Shown one piece after another: positions 6,731 through 15,716 of a stretch of 64,000 bases of DNA. Origin of the DNA: Elusimicrobia bacterium GWA2_61_42 (GTDB taxonomy: Bacteria > Elusimicrobiota > Elusimicrobia > Elusimicrobiales > UBA9959); NCBI GenBank assembly GCA_001799615.1, contig MGTU01000009.1, forward strand, positions 64,576 to 128,575. Reading direction: 5' to 3'. The first letter of the stretch is position 1, and each line of letters begins with the position of its first letter. A program made the position numbers and the translations under genes. The notes under the pieces were generated by a model. That model was not told where the DNA came from and searched no databases. It worked only from the letters and a program-made list of their open reading frames with translations.

Positions 6731-9520
6731 ATGAAAGTCAGCGTCATCGGTACTGAAGAAAGCCTGGTGGAGAAAGCCGGAGAGATCCTGCTTTCCTCCG
6801 CTTCTTTGGCCGACAACCTGGTGATCTTCCCGGGCAAGCGGCCGGCGCATTTTTTGCGCAAGTACCTGGCGCAGCAGCGCGGCAGCGCCCTGCGCGCGCC
6901 GGTCATCACGTCCATGGACGGGTTCATGGACCTGGCCGCCGAAGAACTGGGGATCAAAGGCCGCGCCGCTTCCCCGCTGGACCTGGCCGAGGTGCTGTAC
7001 GGCCGGCTTAAAAAGGAACTGTGCCGCGTAATAGCCCGCGAGCCCGGTGATCTTACGCTGGAGTCCTTCCTGCCCTGGGCGCTTAAACTCACCGGGGACT
7101 TCGAAGAGCTTAAAATAGAACTGAAAACGCGCAAGGACCTGTCCGGCTACGACTCCCTCCTGCCCGAAGACCTGCGCTCGGCCGCCTTCATAAAAAAACT
7201 GGAAAGCTTCAGCCGCCTTTACGGCGAGTTCTACGAGGAGCTGGACAAGGAAGGCCTGCTGACCCGCTCGGTAAAATACGTCCGGGTGGCGGAAGAAATA
7301 GAAAAGCTGGACCGCGCCAAATACGAAAATATTATTTTCGCCGGCTTCTTCGCGCTGACCGGCGCCGAGAAAGCCGTGCTGAAGCATTTGGCGGGCCGCG
7401 GCGCGCATATCCTGCTGGAGCCCGGCCCCGGCCTGGAGGAACGGTTCGCCTTCCTGGGCGAAGTGCGCCAGCCGGCCGCCGGGCCCGGGCCAAAGCTGCG
7501 CTTCTACAAAGCCCCGGACGCGCACGGGGAGCTCTTCAAGCTGGCGGAGGTGCTGAAGGCCCCGGGGGCCGGCGACGTGATAGTCCTGCCCGAGGCGCAG
7601 TCCCTTTTTCCGCTTATAGAGAACGTGCTGCCCGGAGTGCCGGATTACAACGTCTCCATGGGCTACCCGCTGGCCGCCACGCCGGTCTACGCCCTGCTGG
7701 ACGCGCTGGGCGACCTGCTGGACAAGAAAGGCGAGGCTGGTTATTTCGCGCCTAATTATTTAAAGTTCGTCTTCCACCCTTATATCAAGAATATCTTCCT
7801 GGGCGGCGCCGCGGAGCCGGGCCGCGTCATCTTCCAGACCGTGGAGGAGCGCCTTTCCGGGCGCGTGAACAAGTACGTCAAGCTCAAAGAAATAGAGGAC
7901 GACGCGGAGCTGCTGCGCGAAGCGGCCGCCAAGCTGAAGGACTACGGCAGGAACCTGGGCCCGGCGGACGTCAAGGCTCATATAGCCGGCATACACAAGG
8001 CCCTGGTGACGCCTTTCGAGGAGATAAAGGACATCGCCGACTTCTCGGGCAAGCTGCTGGCCTTCCTCTCCCATCTCTCCGAGAACAGCACCGCGCCGCT
8101 GCACCCCTACTGGGCGCCTTTCGTGGAAAAGGCCATAGAGCATATCCTGGAACTGAAGAATTCCCGCCTGGCCGGGGAAAGTTTCGACGGCGCGGCCGGT
8201 TACTTTAAATTCTTCAAGACCTTCATCCAGGGCGCCACTTATCCTTTTCCGGGCACGCCGCTGAAGGGCCTCCAGGTGCTGGGCTTCCTGGAAACCCGCG
8301 GCCTGCGCTTCGACCGCGTCTATTTCCTGGACGCCAACGCCGACATCCTGCCCTCGGCGCGCAAAGAGGACACCATCCTGTCCCATTTCGTGCGGGAAAG
8401 CCTGGGGCTGTCCACCTACAAGACGCGCGAGACGCTCTCGCGCTATTATTTCAACGCCCTGGTCTCGGGCGCCAAAGAGGCGCATATCTTCTACAAGGAC
8501 GCCGCCGACAAAGAGCGCAGCCCCTTCGTGGAAAAGCTCATCTGGGACCTGGAGCGGCAGAAGAACCCCCCGGCGGTGAACGAGGTGCATTTGCGCGTCG
8601 ACTTCTCCCAGGCCGGGCCCAAAAAGATAAACAAGACCCCGCAGCTGATAGCCGCGCTGAAGGCCCGGGAATTCTCGCCTTCGGCCATAGATACCTACCT
8701 GAACTGCGGCCTGCGGTTCTATTACCATTATGCCCTGCGCCTGAGCGAGAAGGACGAGATCTCGGACGACATCGAGCAGCGCGACATCGGCACCATCGTG
8801 CACGAGGTGCTGGAGAATTTCTTCAAGGCCCGCCTGGGCCGCCCGCTGCACATAACGGAGAAGGATTACGGCCTGATCAAGGAAGAGTCCGAAAAAGTTT
8901 TCGACGCGCGGCTGAAAGGCCATAACGCCGGCTTCGAATACCTGATAAAGAAACAGGTGCAGCGGCGCCTGGGCGACATCCTGGACTATCACCGCGACCA
9001 CCTGGCCGGCGTCACCATCCTGGACTGCGAGACCAAACTAACCGCCGAGCTGCCGACCAGGCACGGCCTGATCAGGCTCAAGGGCAGGGCCGACCGCGTG
9101 GACGAGCGCGGCGGCGTCATCCACATCCTGGACTACAAGACCGGCGTGCGCGCCGCCGTGCCCAACTGGCAGAAGTTCGACCTGGGGCTGCGCGAAGACT
9201 GGTCCGCCACTTTGAAATCCACGCAATTGCCGTTTTATATTCTGGCCTACATGGCCGGGCATAATATCACAAGCGCCGCCGGCATGGACGCCTCGCTGAT
9301 GCTGCTGGGCGCCGAGAATATCGCCGAGGAAACCCTTTATAAAGAGCGCTATAAGAAAACCCCGGACAAGGCCGCCCTCTTCGGCACCTACAAGGAAGCC
9401 ATCACGGCCTTGCTTGAGGAAATACTGGATATCGACCTGCCTTTCAGCCCGCCGCCCGACGAAACCCCCTGCGCGGTCTGCCCGTTCAAGAACCTCTGCG
9501 GCCGGCAGTGGGTGGAATAG
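6731..9520 (+). CDS. AddB-like PD-(D/E)XK nuclease / inactivated helicase
   Basis: 929 aa. The N-terminal LVIFPGKRPAHFLRKYL resembles the UvrD-like fold of AddB, but no GxGKT Walker A is visible, as in AddB where helicase activity is lost. The C-terminal 280 residues are a RecB-type nuclease: Cys in YLNCGLRFYYHYALRL (about 658), RADRVDE and HILDYKTG (catalytic D and DYK near 800), and CAVCPFKNLC (about 915-924), whose three cysteines with the first make an iron-sulfur staple. A TATACT box at 6713-6718 leaves a leader of only a few bases. No AddA partner lies nearby. Likely a role in double-strand break end processing. Confidence 0.85.
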   Translation: MKVSVIGTEESLVEKAGEILLSSASLADNLVIFPGKRPAHFLRKYLAQQRGSALRAPVITSMDGFMDLAAEELGIKGRAASPLDLAEVLYGRLKKELCRVIAREPGDLTLESFLPWALKLTGDFEELKIELKTRKDLSGYDSLLPEDLRSAAFIKKLESFSRLYGEFYEELDKEGLLTRSVKYVRVAEEIEKLDRAKYENIIFAGFFALTGAEKAVLKHLAGRGAHILLEPGPGLEERFAFLGEVRQPAAGPGPKLRFYKAPDAHGELFKLAEVLKAPGAGDVIVLPEAQSLFPLIENVLPGVPDYNVSMGYPLAATPVYALLDALGDLLDKKGEAGYFAPNYLKFVFHPYIKNIFLGGAAEPGRVIFQTVEERLSGRVNKYVKLKEIEDDAELLREAAAKLKDYGRNLGPADVKAHIAGIHKALVTPFEEIKDIADFSGKLLAFLSHLSENSTAPLHPYWAPFVEKAIEHILELKNSRLAGESFDGAAGYFKFFKTFIQGATYPFPGTPLKGLQVLGFLETRGLRFDRVYFLDANADILPSARKEDTILSHFVRESLGLSTYKTRETLSRYYFNALVSGAKEAHIFYKDAADKERSPFVEKLIWDLERQKNPPAVNEVHLRVDFSQAGPKKINKTPQLIAALKAREFSPSAIDTYLNCGLRFYYHYALRLSEKDEISDDIEQRDIGTIVHEVLENFFKARLGRPLHITEKDYGLIKEESEKVFDARLKGHNAGFEYLIKKQVQRRLGDILDYHRDHLAGVTILDCETKLTAELPTRHGLIRLKGRADRVDERGGVIHILDYKTGVRAAVPNWQKFDLGLREDWSATLKSTQLPFYILAYMAGHNITSAAGMDASLMLLGAENIAEETLYKERYKKTPDKAALFGTYKEAITALLEEILDIDLPFSPPPDETPCAVCPFKNLCGRQWVE

Positions 9521-9530
9521 CCGTTAACTC

Positions 9531-9782
9531 ATGAAAAACCCTTTTCACTTCTTCGGGCTCGGGCTGGCGGGGCATACGCATGAGGGCCAGATCTTCCCTT
9601 TCGGCCCGCTGGAGCGGCATCTGTTTAAATATTTCTACGGCCTGTACCGGGCGGGCGGCTTCAGCATTTACGTAACTTCCGGCGCCGGCACCTGGGGCCC
9701 GCCCCTGCGCCTCTTCACCCGCTCCGAACTGCCCTTGTTCGTTCTGCGGCCTGCCGTTGACATCCCTCAAGCCAAGCGGTAG
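9531..9782 (+). pseudogene. C-terminal remnant of a metallophosphoesterase
   Basis: The 83 codons read GLAGHTHEGQIFPFG, then YGLYRAGGFSIYVTSGAGTWG and a short tail. This is exactly the last quarter of calcineurin-like phosphoesterases of the YkuE type (the GHTH metal-binding box to the end). The metal ligands of the first three quarters (DxH, GD, GNHD) are missing, and the fragment abuts the nuclease gene by 10 nt. It cannot be an active enzyme. It is most likely the leftover of a deletion or of replacement by the upstream gene. Confidence 0.75.
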
Positions 9783-9811
9783 AATTCTCCTTACAAGTCC
9801 GAGGTATAATA

Positions 9812-10804
9812 ATGAAAAACAAAGCTCTCGTCAGCGCGCTGGCGGCCCTTCTTTCGCTTCCTTTTATAGCCGCTTCCTCCTCCGCCCAGGCCTCGGGCGA
9901 GGTGAAAGAGCAGATAGCCAAGGTACAGAAAGCCATCACGGCAAAAGGCGCCCGGTGGGTAGCCGGCGAAACCGCCGTGTCCGGCCTCAGCCGCGAGGAC
10001 TGGCAGTACCTGGTGGGCTTCGATTTTCAGCCCATAGACGCCGACCCCGTACCCATGACGGAGCTGGCCGACCTGCCCGCCGCCCTGGACTGGCGCAGCG
10101 CCAACGGCAATTTCGTCACCGCGCCGCGCAACCAGAAAAAATGCGGCTCCTGCTGGGCCTTCGCCATGACCGGCGGACTTGAGTCCTATATACTGCGCCA
10201 GCAGAACACCCCCGGCGCGGACCTGGACCTTTCCGAGCAGGTGATGCTCTCCTGCAGCGGGGCCGGTTCCTGCAACGGCGGCCGCCTTACCGCCGCTTTC
10301 CTTAAAAAGACCGGCCTGCCGCCGGAGGCCGCTTATCCCTATACCGCCCTGGACGGCTCCTGCGCTTCGGCCGCCGCCGGGTGGCAGACTTCCGCCTACA
10401 AGGTTGGCAACTGGGGTTCGGTCTCCAAGAACGTGACCGCCCTTAAGACCGCCCTTGCGAATTACGGGCCCCTGCCCACGGCCTTCATGGTTTACGAGGA
10501 CTTCATGCATTACAAGTCCGGCGTCTATTCTTATACCACCGGCAAGAAGCTGGGCGGCCACGCCGTGCTGCTGGTGGGCTATAACGACGCGGAAAAATAT
10601 TTCATAGTGAAGAACAGCTGGGACACCGGCTGGGGCGAAGAAGGCTTCTTCAAGATCGCCTATTCCGAAATGAACAACGCGGTCAGCTTCGGCATGAGCA
10701 CCATCGCTTATTACGCCGCCAAAACAGATGCCCCGGGCCCTTCCGGCGAAGGCGCCGCCTGGCAGCGCGTGGCGCCCCTGTTCGAGAACCTGACCTGGAA
10801 CTGA
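9812..10804 (+). CDS. Secreted papain-like (C1) cysteine protease
   Basis: 330 aa. Signal peptide 1-26 (SSAQA). The short segment 28-85 may act as a pro-region. The mature domain begins at LPAALDWRSANG: Q108 and C114 in NQKKCGSCWAF, His in GHAVLLVGY and Asn in KNSWDTGWGEEG complete the active site, and SCNGG with GSC provide the usual disulfides. A TAGAAT box lies at 9779-9784 and GAGG just before the ATG. Exported protein degradation is the likely role. Confidence 0.95.
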   Translation: MKNKALVSALAALLSLPFIAASSSAQASGEVKEQIAKVQKAITAKGARWVAGETAVSGLSREDWQYLVGFDFQPIDADPVPMTELADLPAALDWRSANGNFVTAPRNQKKCGSCWAFAMTGGLESYILRQQNTPGADLDLSEQVMLSCSGAGSCNGGRLTAAFLKKTGLPPEAAYPYTALDGSCASAAAGWQTSAYKVGNWGSVSKNVTALKTALANYGPLPTAFMVYEDFMHYKSGVYSYTTGKKLGGHAVLLVGYNDAEKYFIVKNSWDTGWGEEGFFKIAYSEMNNAVSFGMSTIAYYAAKTDAPGPSGEGAAWQRVAPLFENLTWN

Positions 10805-10821
10805 CCGCTTACCGGCCCAAA

Positions 10822-10855
10822 GAAAGGCGGCGCCCTGCGCCGCCTTTTCTTTTTT
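10822..10855 (+). terminator. Intrinsic terminator
   Basis: GAAAGGCGGCGC - CCT - GCGCCGCCTTTTC stem followed by TTTTTT. Confidence 0.85.
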
Positions 10856-10950
10856 AAGGCGAGGTGAGCCTCGCGGGCTTCCCTTTTGCCTGGCGGCTTA
10901 TAGGTCCTTTGCCTCTTTAAATTTTCAGGCCGGCGCTTTATAATAGAGTT

Positions 10951-11751
10951 ATGCTTAAAAAGTATCCCTTTCGCTATTTACAGCTGCTCGCCCTTTTAAT
11001 ACTGCCTATAACCGTCAATGCCGCCGCCCCGGAAGATAATTCCGCCTCGGCCGCTTCGGTTTTTGTTTACGGCCTGCCGGCGCGTACAGAGCTGCCGGTT
11101 TCACTGCTGCCAATTTCGCCAGCCGTCACAGCCGAAAAGGCTGCTTCCGCCGGTCATTACCTTGCCATGGCCGGGCTGGACCTGCGGGCCGTGCCCGCGG
11201 CGCCGGCCGACGGCTCGGCGCAGGATAAAGAAGATTTCCGGATAATTTTCGACTGGCAGGCCCGGCGCACAACCGACCAGTGCGCCCGCGCCAAAGCCGA
11301 GATGAGCCATTCCTACGAGGTTTTCTTCGGCAAGCTGGGCCTTTTCGCCGCGCCCACGCCGGCTTCCGTTACCGGTTTTTTCAGGAACGTAGGCGAGGAT
11401 TCCGTGGCCGCCCACAAATACCTCAAAGACGTTTATAAACGCCCGCGGCCTTTTGTGCGCGACGCCGCCGTAAAGCCCTGCCTGCCCCAGGTGCAGGGTT
11501 TCGCCTATCCCAGCGGCCATTCCACCATGGCGCGGCTGTTCGCCCTTATCCTCGCCGACCTGGTCCCGGCCCGCCGGGCCGAACTGCTGGCGCGCGCGGA
11601 CGAAGCCGGGCTTTTCCGCGTTATAGGCGGCGTGCACCACCCCTCGGATATAGCCGCCGGCAAAGCCCTGGCAGAGGTTCTCTACAAGAACCTGCTTAAG
11701 GATCCCCAATTCGCCGCCGACCTGCGCGCCCTGCGCCCTTTATTGAAATAA
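10951..11751 (+). CDS. Secreted class A acid phosphatase (PAP2 family)
   Basis: 266 aa with an N-terminal signal (to about VNAAA). The phosphatase signature is present in order: KDVYKRPRPF, then YPSGHSTMARL with H190, then GGVHHPSDIAAG. It hydrolyses phosphomonoesters in the periplasm. It is next to an exported phospholipase D-like gene, which suggests phosphate or nucleotide scavenging. The ATG lies 6 nt after TATAAT (10939-10944) with no ribosome site, so the mRNA is likely leaderless. Confidence 0.93.
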   Translation: MLKKYPFRYLQLLALLILPITVNAAAPEDNSASAASVFVYGLPARTELPVSLLPISPAVTAEKAASAGHYLAMAGLDLRAVPAAPADGSAQDKEDFRIIFDWQARRTTDQCARAKAEMSHSYEVFFGKLGLFAAPTPASVTGFFRNVGEDSVAAHKYLKDVYKRPRPFVRDAAVKPCLPQVQGFAYPSGHSTMARLFALILADLVPARRAELLARADEAGLFRVIGGVHHPSDIAAGKALAEVLYKNLLKDPQFAADLRALRPLLK

Positions 11752-11760
11752 CGGGCTTTA

Positions 11761-11829
11761 GGACCCACCCCGGGTTGGGTCCAATGCCTTTTCTTTCCGG
11801 CCCTTTGGTCTCTATTGGGCCCTGCCGGC
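11761..11829 (+). terminator. Palindromic GC-rich intergenic element, probable terminator
   Basis: Two nested inverted repeats fill the gap: GGACCCA (11761-11767) with TGGGTCC (11776-11782), and CCGGCCC with GGGCC..CCGG (about 11797-11828). There is no good T-run, so termination is plausible but not certain. Similar GGCCTA/GGGCCC palindromes recur in other gaps of the window. Confidence 0.45.
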
Positions 11830-11848
11830 ATAAAGCGATAATAATGGC

Positions 11849-13459
11849 ATGATGAATAAGAACTCCCTCCGCAACCGCCTTTTCCTGATCTTCATCCTGA
11901 CCCCTTTGCTCACCCAGCGCCACGCCGCCGCGCAGGACGCCGCCTACGGCGCCCTGGCCGCCCAGGCGGGGGAGCTCGCCCTTGACCGCTCCGCCGCCGT
12001 GCCGCTGCCGGCGGTTCCCGCCGCCCTGCCGCCGCCCGCCGTCGACACCGATTCCGAAAGCGCCATAACCGCGCTGACCTCCGAAGAAATGGCCGCCTGC
12101 ACGCCCGGGCAGCGGCTGGCCATGCTTAAAACTTTGGTCAAGCGCTCGCGCCCCGGCCTGAATAATTCAGAAAGCCCCGATTACGCCCAGCAAGACCTGG
12201 AAGCTTCCATCTACCGGCTGCTGGAGTCGGCCCCCGACGCCGCCTCTTTCGACAGCATGTATTACCACGTCAGGCGCTATAACCTGCATAACGCCGTCCC
12301 CGCCACCAAACCCATAAAAGCCCTCGTCCAGAAGCACCTGGCCGGCACCGTAGCCGGGGACTGGGCCGCCCTGGGCGCGTATATCGACGCGGTCACGGGC
12401 TCGCGCAGTTCGGGGCTTAACCGCGTGGACTTCCTTATAGACGCCAGCGTGCTGCCGGCCGCCGTGGCGGCCCTCGACGCGGCCGAAAGATCCATCCACA
12501 TAGAGATCTACCAGCTGCAGGCGGACGAGATAGGCTGGGGCCTGGCCCGCAAACTGGCCGCCAAGGCCAAAGCCGGCGTGCAGGTGCGCCTGATAGTGGA
12601 TTATTACGGTTCCGGCCTGAAAAAGAACGAGGAGATCCAGAAGCTGCTGGCCTTCCTGCGCGAGAACGGCGCCGAGGCGCGGGCGCACGAGTCGGCGCGG
12701 TTTACCGGCGGGCGCGACCACCGCAAGGTGATGGTGATAGACGGCCGCACGGGTTTTACCGGCGGGATGAACATCGGCGGGCATTACCAGGTGGACTGGC
12801 ATGACCAGCAGACGCTGATAACCGGGCCCGCCGTGGCCAGGCTGCAGGATTCCTTCATGGAAAGATGGGCGGAGGTGGGCGGCACGACGCGGGCCGGGGA
12901 GGAACTCTACCCGCCGCTCAAGGAAGTACCCGGCGGGGTGGAGGCCAGGGTGGTTTACCACCGCGGCAACCAGGACCGCAATATAAAGGCCATGTACCTG
13001 CGCGCTTTTTATACGGCGCAGAAGTCCATAAGGGTGGCCGTGCCGTATTTCGCCGACCCTGAAATAGTGGACGCGCTTTGCGCCGCCGCCCGCCGCGGGG
13101 TGAACGTGCAGCTGGTTTTCCCCGGCGAGAATAATAAAAAAATAGCTTTGCAGGGCTCGCGCTCCTACTACCCGGCCCTGCTCGCCGCCGGCGCCGAGAT
13201 CTACGAATACCAGGGGCGCATGGCCCACCAGAAGGTGGCGGTGCTGGACGGCGTCTGGAGCAGCTTCGGCTCCTCCAACCTGGACAGCCGCAGCCTTAAG
13301 AACAACGACGAACTTAACGTGGTGGTGCTGGACCCCGCCCTGGCCGGCTATATCGGCCGCGAGCTGTTCGACGCGGACCTGCCGCAAAGCCGCCGCATCC
13401 TTGACTATAAACCCACCCTGATGGACAAGATCGCCGGGCGCCTGTCGCCCTGGCTGTAG
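11849..13459 (+). CDS. Secreted phospholipase D / cardiolipin synthase-like protein
   Basis: 536 aa. Signal peptide to about residue 29 (HAAAQ), a Pro/Ala-rich linker (VPLPAVPAALPPP), a helical region, then two PLD domains: DHRKVMVIDGRTGFTGG and AHQKVAVLDG...GSSNLDSRS. Both HxK(x)4D motifs are intact. Cardiolipin synthases usually carry two N-terminal membrane helices; this protein has an exported helical domain instead, so a secreted phospholipase or nuclease is equally likely. Two adjacent ATGs (11849, 11852); GATAAT at 11837-11842 gives another short 5' leader. Confidence 0.9.
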   Translation: MMNKNSLRNRLFLIFILTPLLTQRHAAAQDAAYGALAAQAGELALDRSAAVPLPAVPAALPPPAVDTDSESAITALTSEEMAACTPGQRLAMLKTLVKRSRPGLNNSESPDYAQQDLEASIYRLLESAPDAASFDSMYYHVRRYNLHNAVPATKPIKALVQKHLAGTVAGDWAALGAYIDAVTGSRSSGLNRVDFLIDASVLPAAVAALDAAERSIHIEIYQLQADEIGWGLARKLAAKAKAGVQVRLIVDYYGSGLKKNEEIQKLLAFLRENGAEARAHESARFTGGRDHRKVMVIDGRTGFTGGMNIGGHYQVDWHDQQTLITGPAVARLQDSFMERWAEVGGTTRAGEELYPPLKEVPGGVEARVVYHRGNQDRNIKAMYLRAFYTAQKSIRVAVPYFADPEIVDALCAAARRGVNVQLVFPGENNKKIALQGSRSYYPALLAAGAEIYEYQGRMAHQKVAVLDGVWSSFGSSNLDSRSLKNNDELNVVVLDPALAGYIGRELFDADLPQSRRILDYKPTLMDKIAGRLSPWL

Positions 13460-13571
13460 GCCCCGCCCGCGCAGGGCCGCCAAAGCCCGCGCGGAGGGCC
13501 GCCGCCGTGATTTTTGCCGTACGAAGCTAAAAAGTGTAGTATAAAAGAAATCTGAATTTCCCGGAGTTTAA

Positions 13572-14186
13572 ATGCCCCACTCGAAAAAGCGGCCTTACAA
13601 GATATCCCTGGTCTCGACCCACGGCACCGGCAAGACCACGCTGTGCTACGAGGTGGCCGCGGAGCTCAAGAAACGCGGGCTCAAAGTGAAGGTTTTCTCC
13701 GAGATCGCCGCTTCCGCCTTCGAGCAGGGCATCCCGATAAACGAAAGCACCACCCTGCCCGCCCAGATGTACATCATGATGCAGCATATCACCGAGGAGC
13801 TGCGCGCCATCATCCGCAACTACCAGGTGGTGGTGTGCGACCGCTCCGTGTTCGACAACCTGGCCTACATGGAGCGCCGCTGCGGCACCAACCCCTTCAT
13901 CCGCGAGTTCCTGCAGGGCTACTCCGAAAAATTCCCTTACGACGTCATCTACAAGCTGCCCATGGTGGGCGAGCTGATGGCCGACGGCATCCGCGACGCC
14001 GACAGCCTGGAATTCCAGGCCGACATCTACAACCGCCTCAACACCCTGCTGGCCGAACTGAAGGTGGAGCACCGCACCCTGCCCGCCCCCACTACCGAGC
14101 TGCGCAAAGAGTGGGCGGATTTGATAGTGCGCGAAACCCTGGAAGCCCTGGGCTGTACCGCCCCCAAAGAAAAAGCCGCCGCCTGA
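13572..14186 (+). CDS. AAA_28/NadR-type P-loop NTPase
   Basis: 204 aa. Walker A is STHGTGKTTLC at residues about 12-22; VVVCDRSVFDNLAYM is the Walker B/DRS motif seen in nucleoside and NMN kinases; the helical lid follows. Leader has TATAAA near 13541 and a GGAG ribosome site. Cytoplasmic; probably phosphorylates a small nucleoside-like substrate, which is not identified. Confidence 0.8.
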   Translation: MPHSKKRPYKISLVSTHGTGKTTLCYEVAAELKKRGLKVKVFSEIAASAFEQGIPINESTTLPAQMYIMMQHITEELRAIIRNYQVVVCDRSVFDNLAYMERRCGTNPFIREFLQGYSEKFPYDVIYKLPMVGELMADGIRDADSLEFQADIYNRLNTLLAELKVEHRTLPAPTTELRKEWADLIVRETLEALGCTAPKEKAAA

Positions 14187-14199
14187 CAGGACGACCGGC

Positions 14200-14517
14200 A
14201 TGGACAAGAAAACAGGCTATCTGCTGCTGCTGCTGGGCGCCGCTTTTATAGCGGGAGGCGCCGGCCTGGCGCTGGCCAGCTTCTACGGCGGGCTGCCGTT
14301 CCCCGAACCTTTCGCCCTGGCCGGCGACCTCAACGTCTCCTCGCCTAACGGCGCCGCCGTGACCATTCCCATGCCGCCCCAGATCAACAAGGCGGCCAAC
14401 CTGTCCTTCTTTTTCATGCTGGTGTTCGTGCTGATGGGCGCGGGGGCGCGCCTGGGCAACCTGGGCGTAAAGCTGATAAAAGAGCCCCCGGCTCCCAAGG
14501 ATAAGACCCCCAAGTAG
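14200..14517 (+). CDS. Small membrane protein with two TM helices
   Basis: 105 aa. Hydrophobic segments at about 7-27 (LLLLLGAAFIAGGAGLAL) and 68-83 (LSFFFMLVFVLMGAGAR), separated by a polar loop, and a Lys/Pro-rich tail. It starts 13 nt after the NTPase gene and is probably cotranscribed with it. Family not recognised. Confidence 0.7.
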   Translation: MDKKTGYLLLLLGAAFIAGGAGLALASFYGGLPFPEPFALAGDLNVSSPNGAAVTIPMPPQINKAANLSFFFMLVFVLMGAGARLGNLGVKLIKEPPAPKDKTPK

Positions 14518-14543
14518 CCCGCCGGGCCGCTCCGGCGGGATTT
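14518..14543 (+). terminator. Intrinsic terminator
   Basis: CCCGCCGG / CCGGCGGG stem followed by ATTT, starting at the stop codon of the small membrane protein. Confidence 0.65.
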
Positions 14544-14630
14544 AGACCGCGTCATTTAATTTTGGTATTATTAGTCTTGCTGGCCCGCGCGCGTCCGCGC
14601 CGCGAAACAAGGGAGCTGCTTTTACAACTT

Positions 14631-15542
14631 ATGAAGAATACAATTCTGGTAGTCGGTTCCGTGGCGCTAGACTCCGTTAAGACCATCCACGGCAGTACTA
14701 CAAAGGCCCTGGGCGGTTCGGCCGTGCACTTCTCCCTTTCAGCTTCGCAGTTCTCTCCCGTAAAGATGCTGGGCGTGGTAGGCGAGGACTTCCCCAAACC
14801 CTTCCGCAGTTTCCTCAGCCGCCGCAATATCTGCCTGGAGGGCATGGAAGTGCTGCCCGGCAAGACTTTTCATTGGAAGGGCAAGTACGACCAGGATTTC
14901 AAGAACGCCACCACCATAGCCACCCACCTCAACGTGTTCGAGCAGTTCAAGCCCAAACTCAACGCCGACCACGCCCGCTGCGGCGTGCTGTTCCTGGCCA
15001 ATATAGACCCGGACCTGCAGCGCGAGGTGCTCGAACAGATGGGCAAGCCCCGCCTGGTGGCCTGCGACACGATGAATTACTGGATAACCCTCAAGAAGAA
15101 GTCGCTGCTCAAGCTGCTCAAGAAAGTGGACATGCTCTTCGTCAACGAGGAGGAGGCCCGCCAGCTGACCGGCGAGTACAACCTGATAAGGGCGGCCCGG
15201 CTGATCATGAAGATGGGACCGCGCGGCATAGTGGTCAAGCGCGGCGACGCCGGCGCCATGCTGTTCTTCAAGGACAACGTGCTCTCCGTGCCCGCCCACC
15301 CGATAGAGAAGGTGGTGGACCCCACCGGCGCCGGCGACACTTTTGCCGGCGGCTTCATGGGCTACCTGGCCGCCGCCCCCGACTGGAAGAATTTTAACGT
15401 GATCCGCCGCGCCATGTCCTACGGCACCGTCATGTCCTCTTTCAGCGTGGAAGATTTCAGCGTTAACCGCGTGGGCCGGCTTTCCAAGGCCGAGATCTGT
15501 TCCCGCTTCAATAAATACGTGGGCGCCCTGCACGTGAAATAG
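14631..15542 (+). CDS. PfkB-family sugar kinase
   Basis: 303 aa from the ATG at 14631. The longer start at 14562 would add an Arg-rich stretch not seen in the family. ILVVGSVALDSV and LGGSAVHFSL at the N-terminus and DPTGAGDTFAGGFMG near residue 230 (anion hole and catalytic Asp) define the ribokinase/PfkB fold. The substrate-defining lid is not distinctive. Cytoplasmic sugar or nucleoside kinase. GGGAG lies about 19 nt before the ATG, farther than usual. Confidence 0.88.
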   Translation: MKNTILVVGSVALDSVKTIHGSTTKALGGSAVHFSLSASQFSPVKMLGVVGEDFPKPFRSFLSRRNICLEGMEVLPGKTFHWKGKYDQDFKNATTIATHLNVFEQFKPKLNADHARCGVLFLANIDPDLQREVLEQMGKPRLVACDTMNYWITLKKKSLLKLLKKVDMLFVNEEEARQLTGEYNLIRAARLIMKMGPRGIVVKRGDAGAMLFFKDNVLSVPAHPIEKVVDPTGAGDTFAGGFMGYLAAAPDWKNFNVIRRAMSYGTVMSSFSVEDFSVNRVGRLSKAEICSRFNKYVGALHVK

Positions 15543-15716
15543 CGCCCGCCTGCTTAAAAGAACCAGTCTTGGCGGCCCTGTCCGGGCCGTAGGGCCTATC
15601 GGGGCCTGGGCCCTAGGTCTCATGCGGCCTTTTAATTCAAAAGATACAATCTTTATAAGAACTATCGACTGCGGCTTATTTTTTAAAAGTCTGGGCTACT
15701 CATAAGGCGGATCTGA

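Noticed and set aside
7760-9001. 413-codon minus-strand frame
   Set aside because: Lies wholly inside the AddB-like nuclease gene and has no domain or ribosome site.
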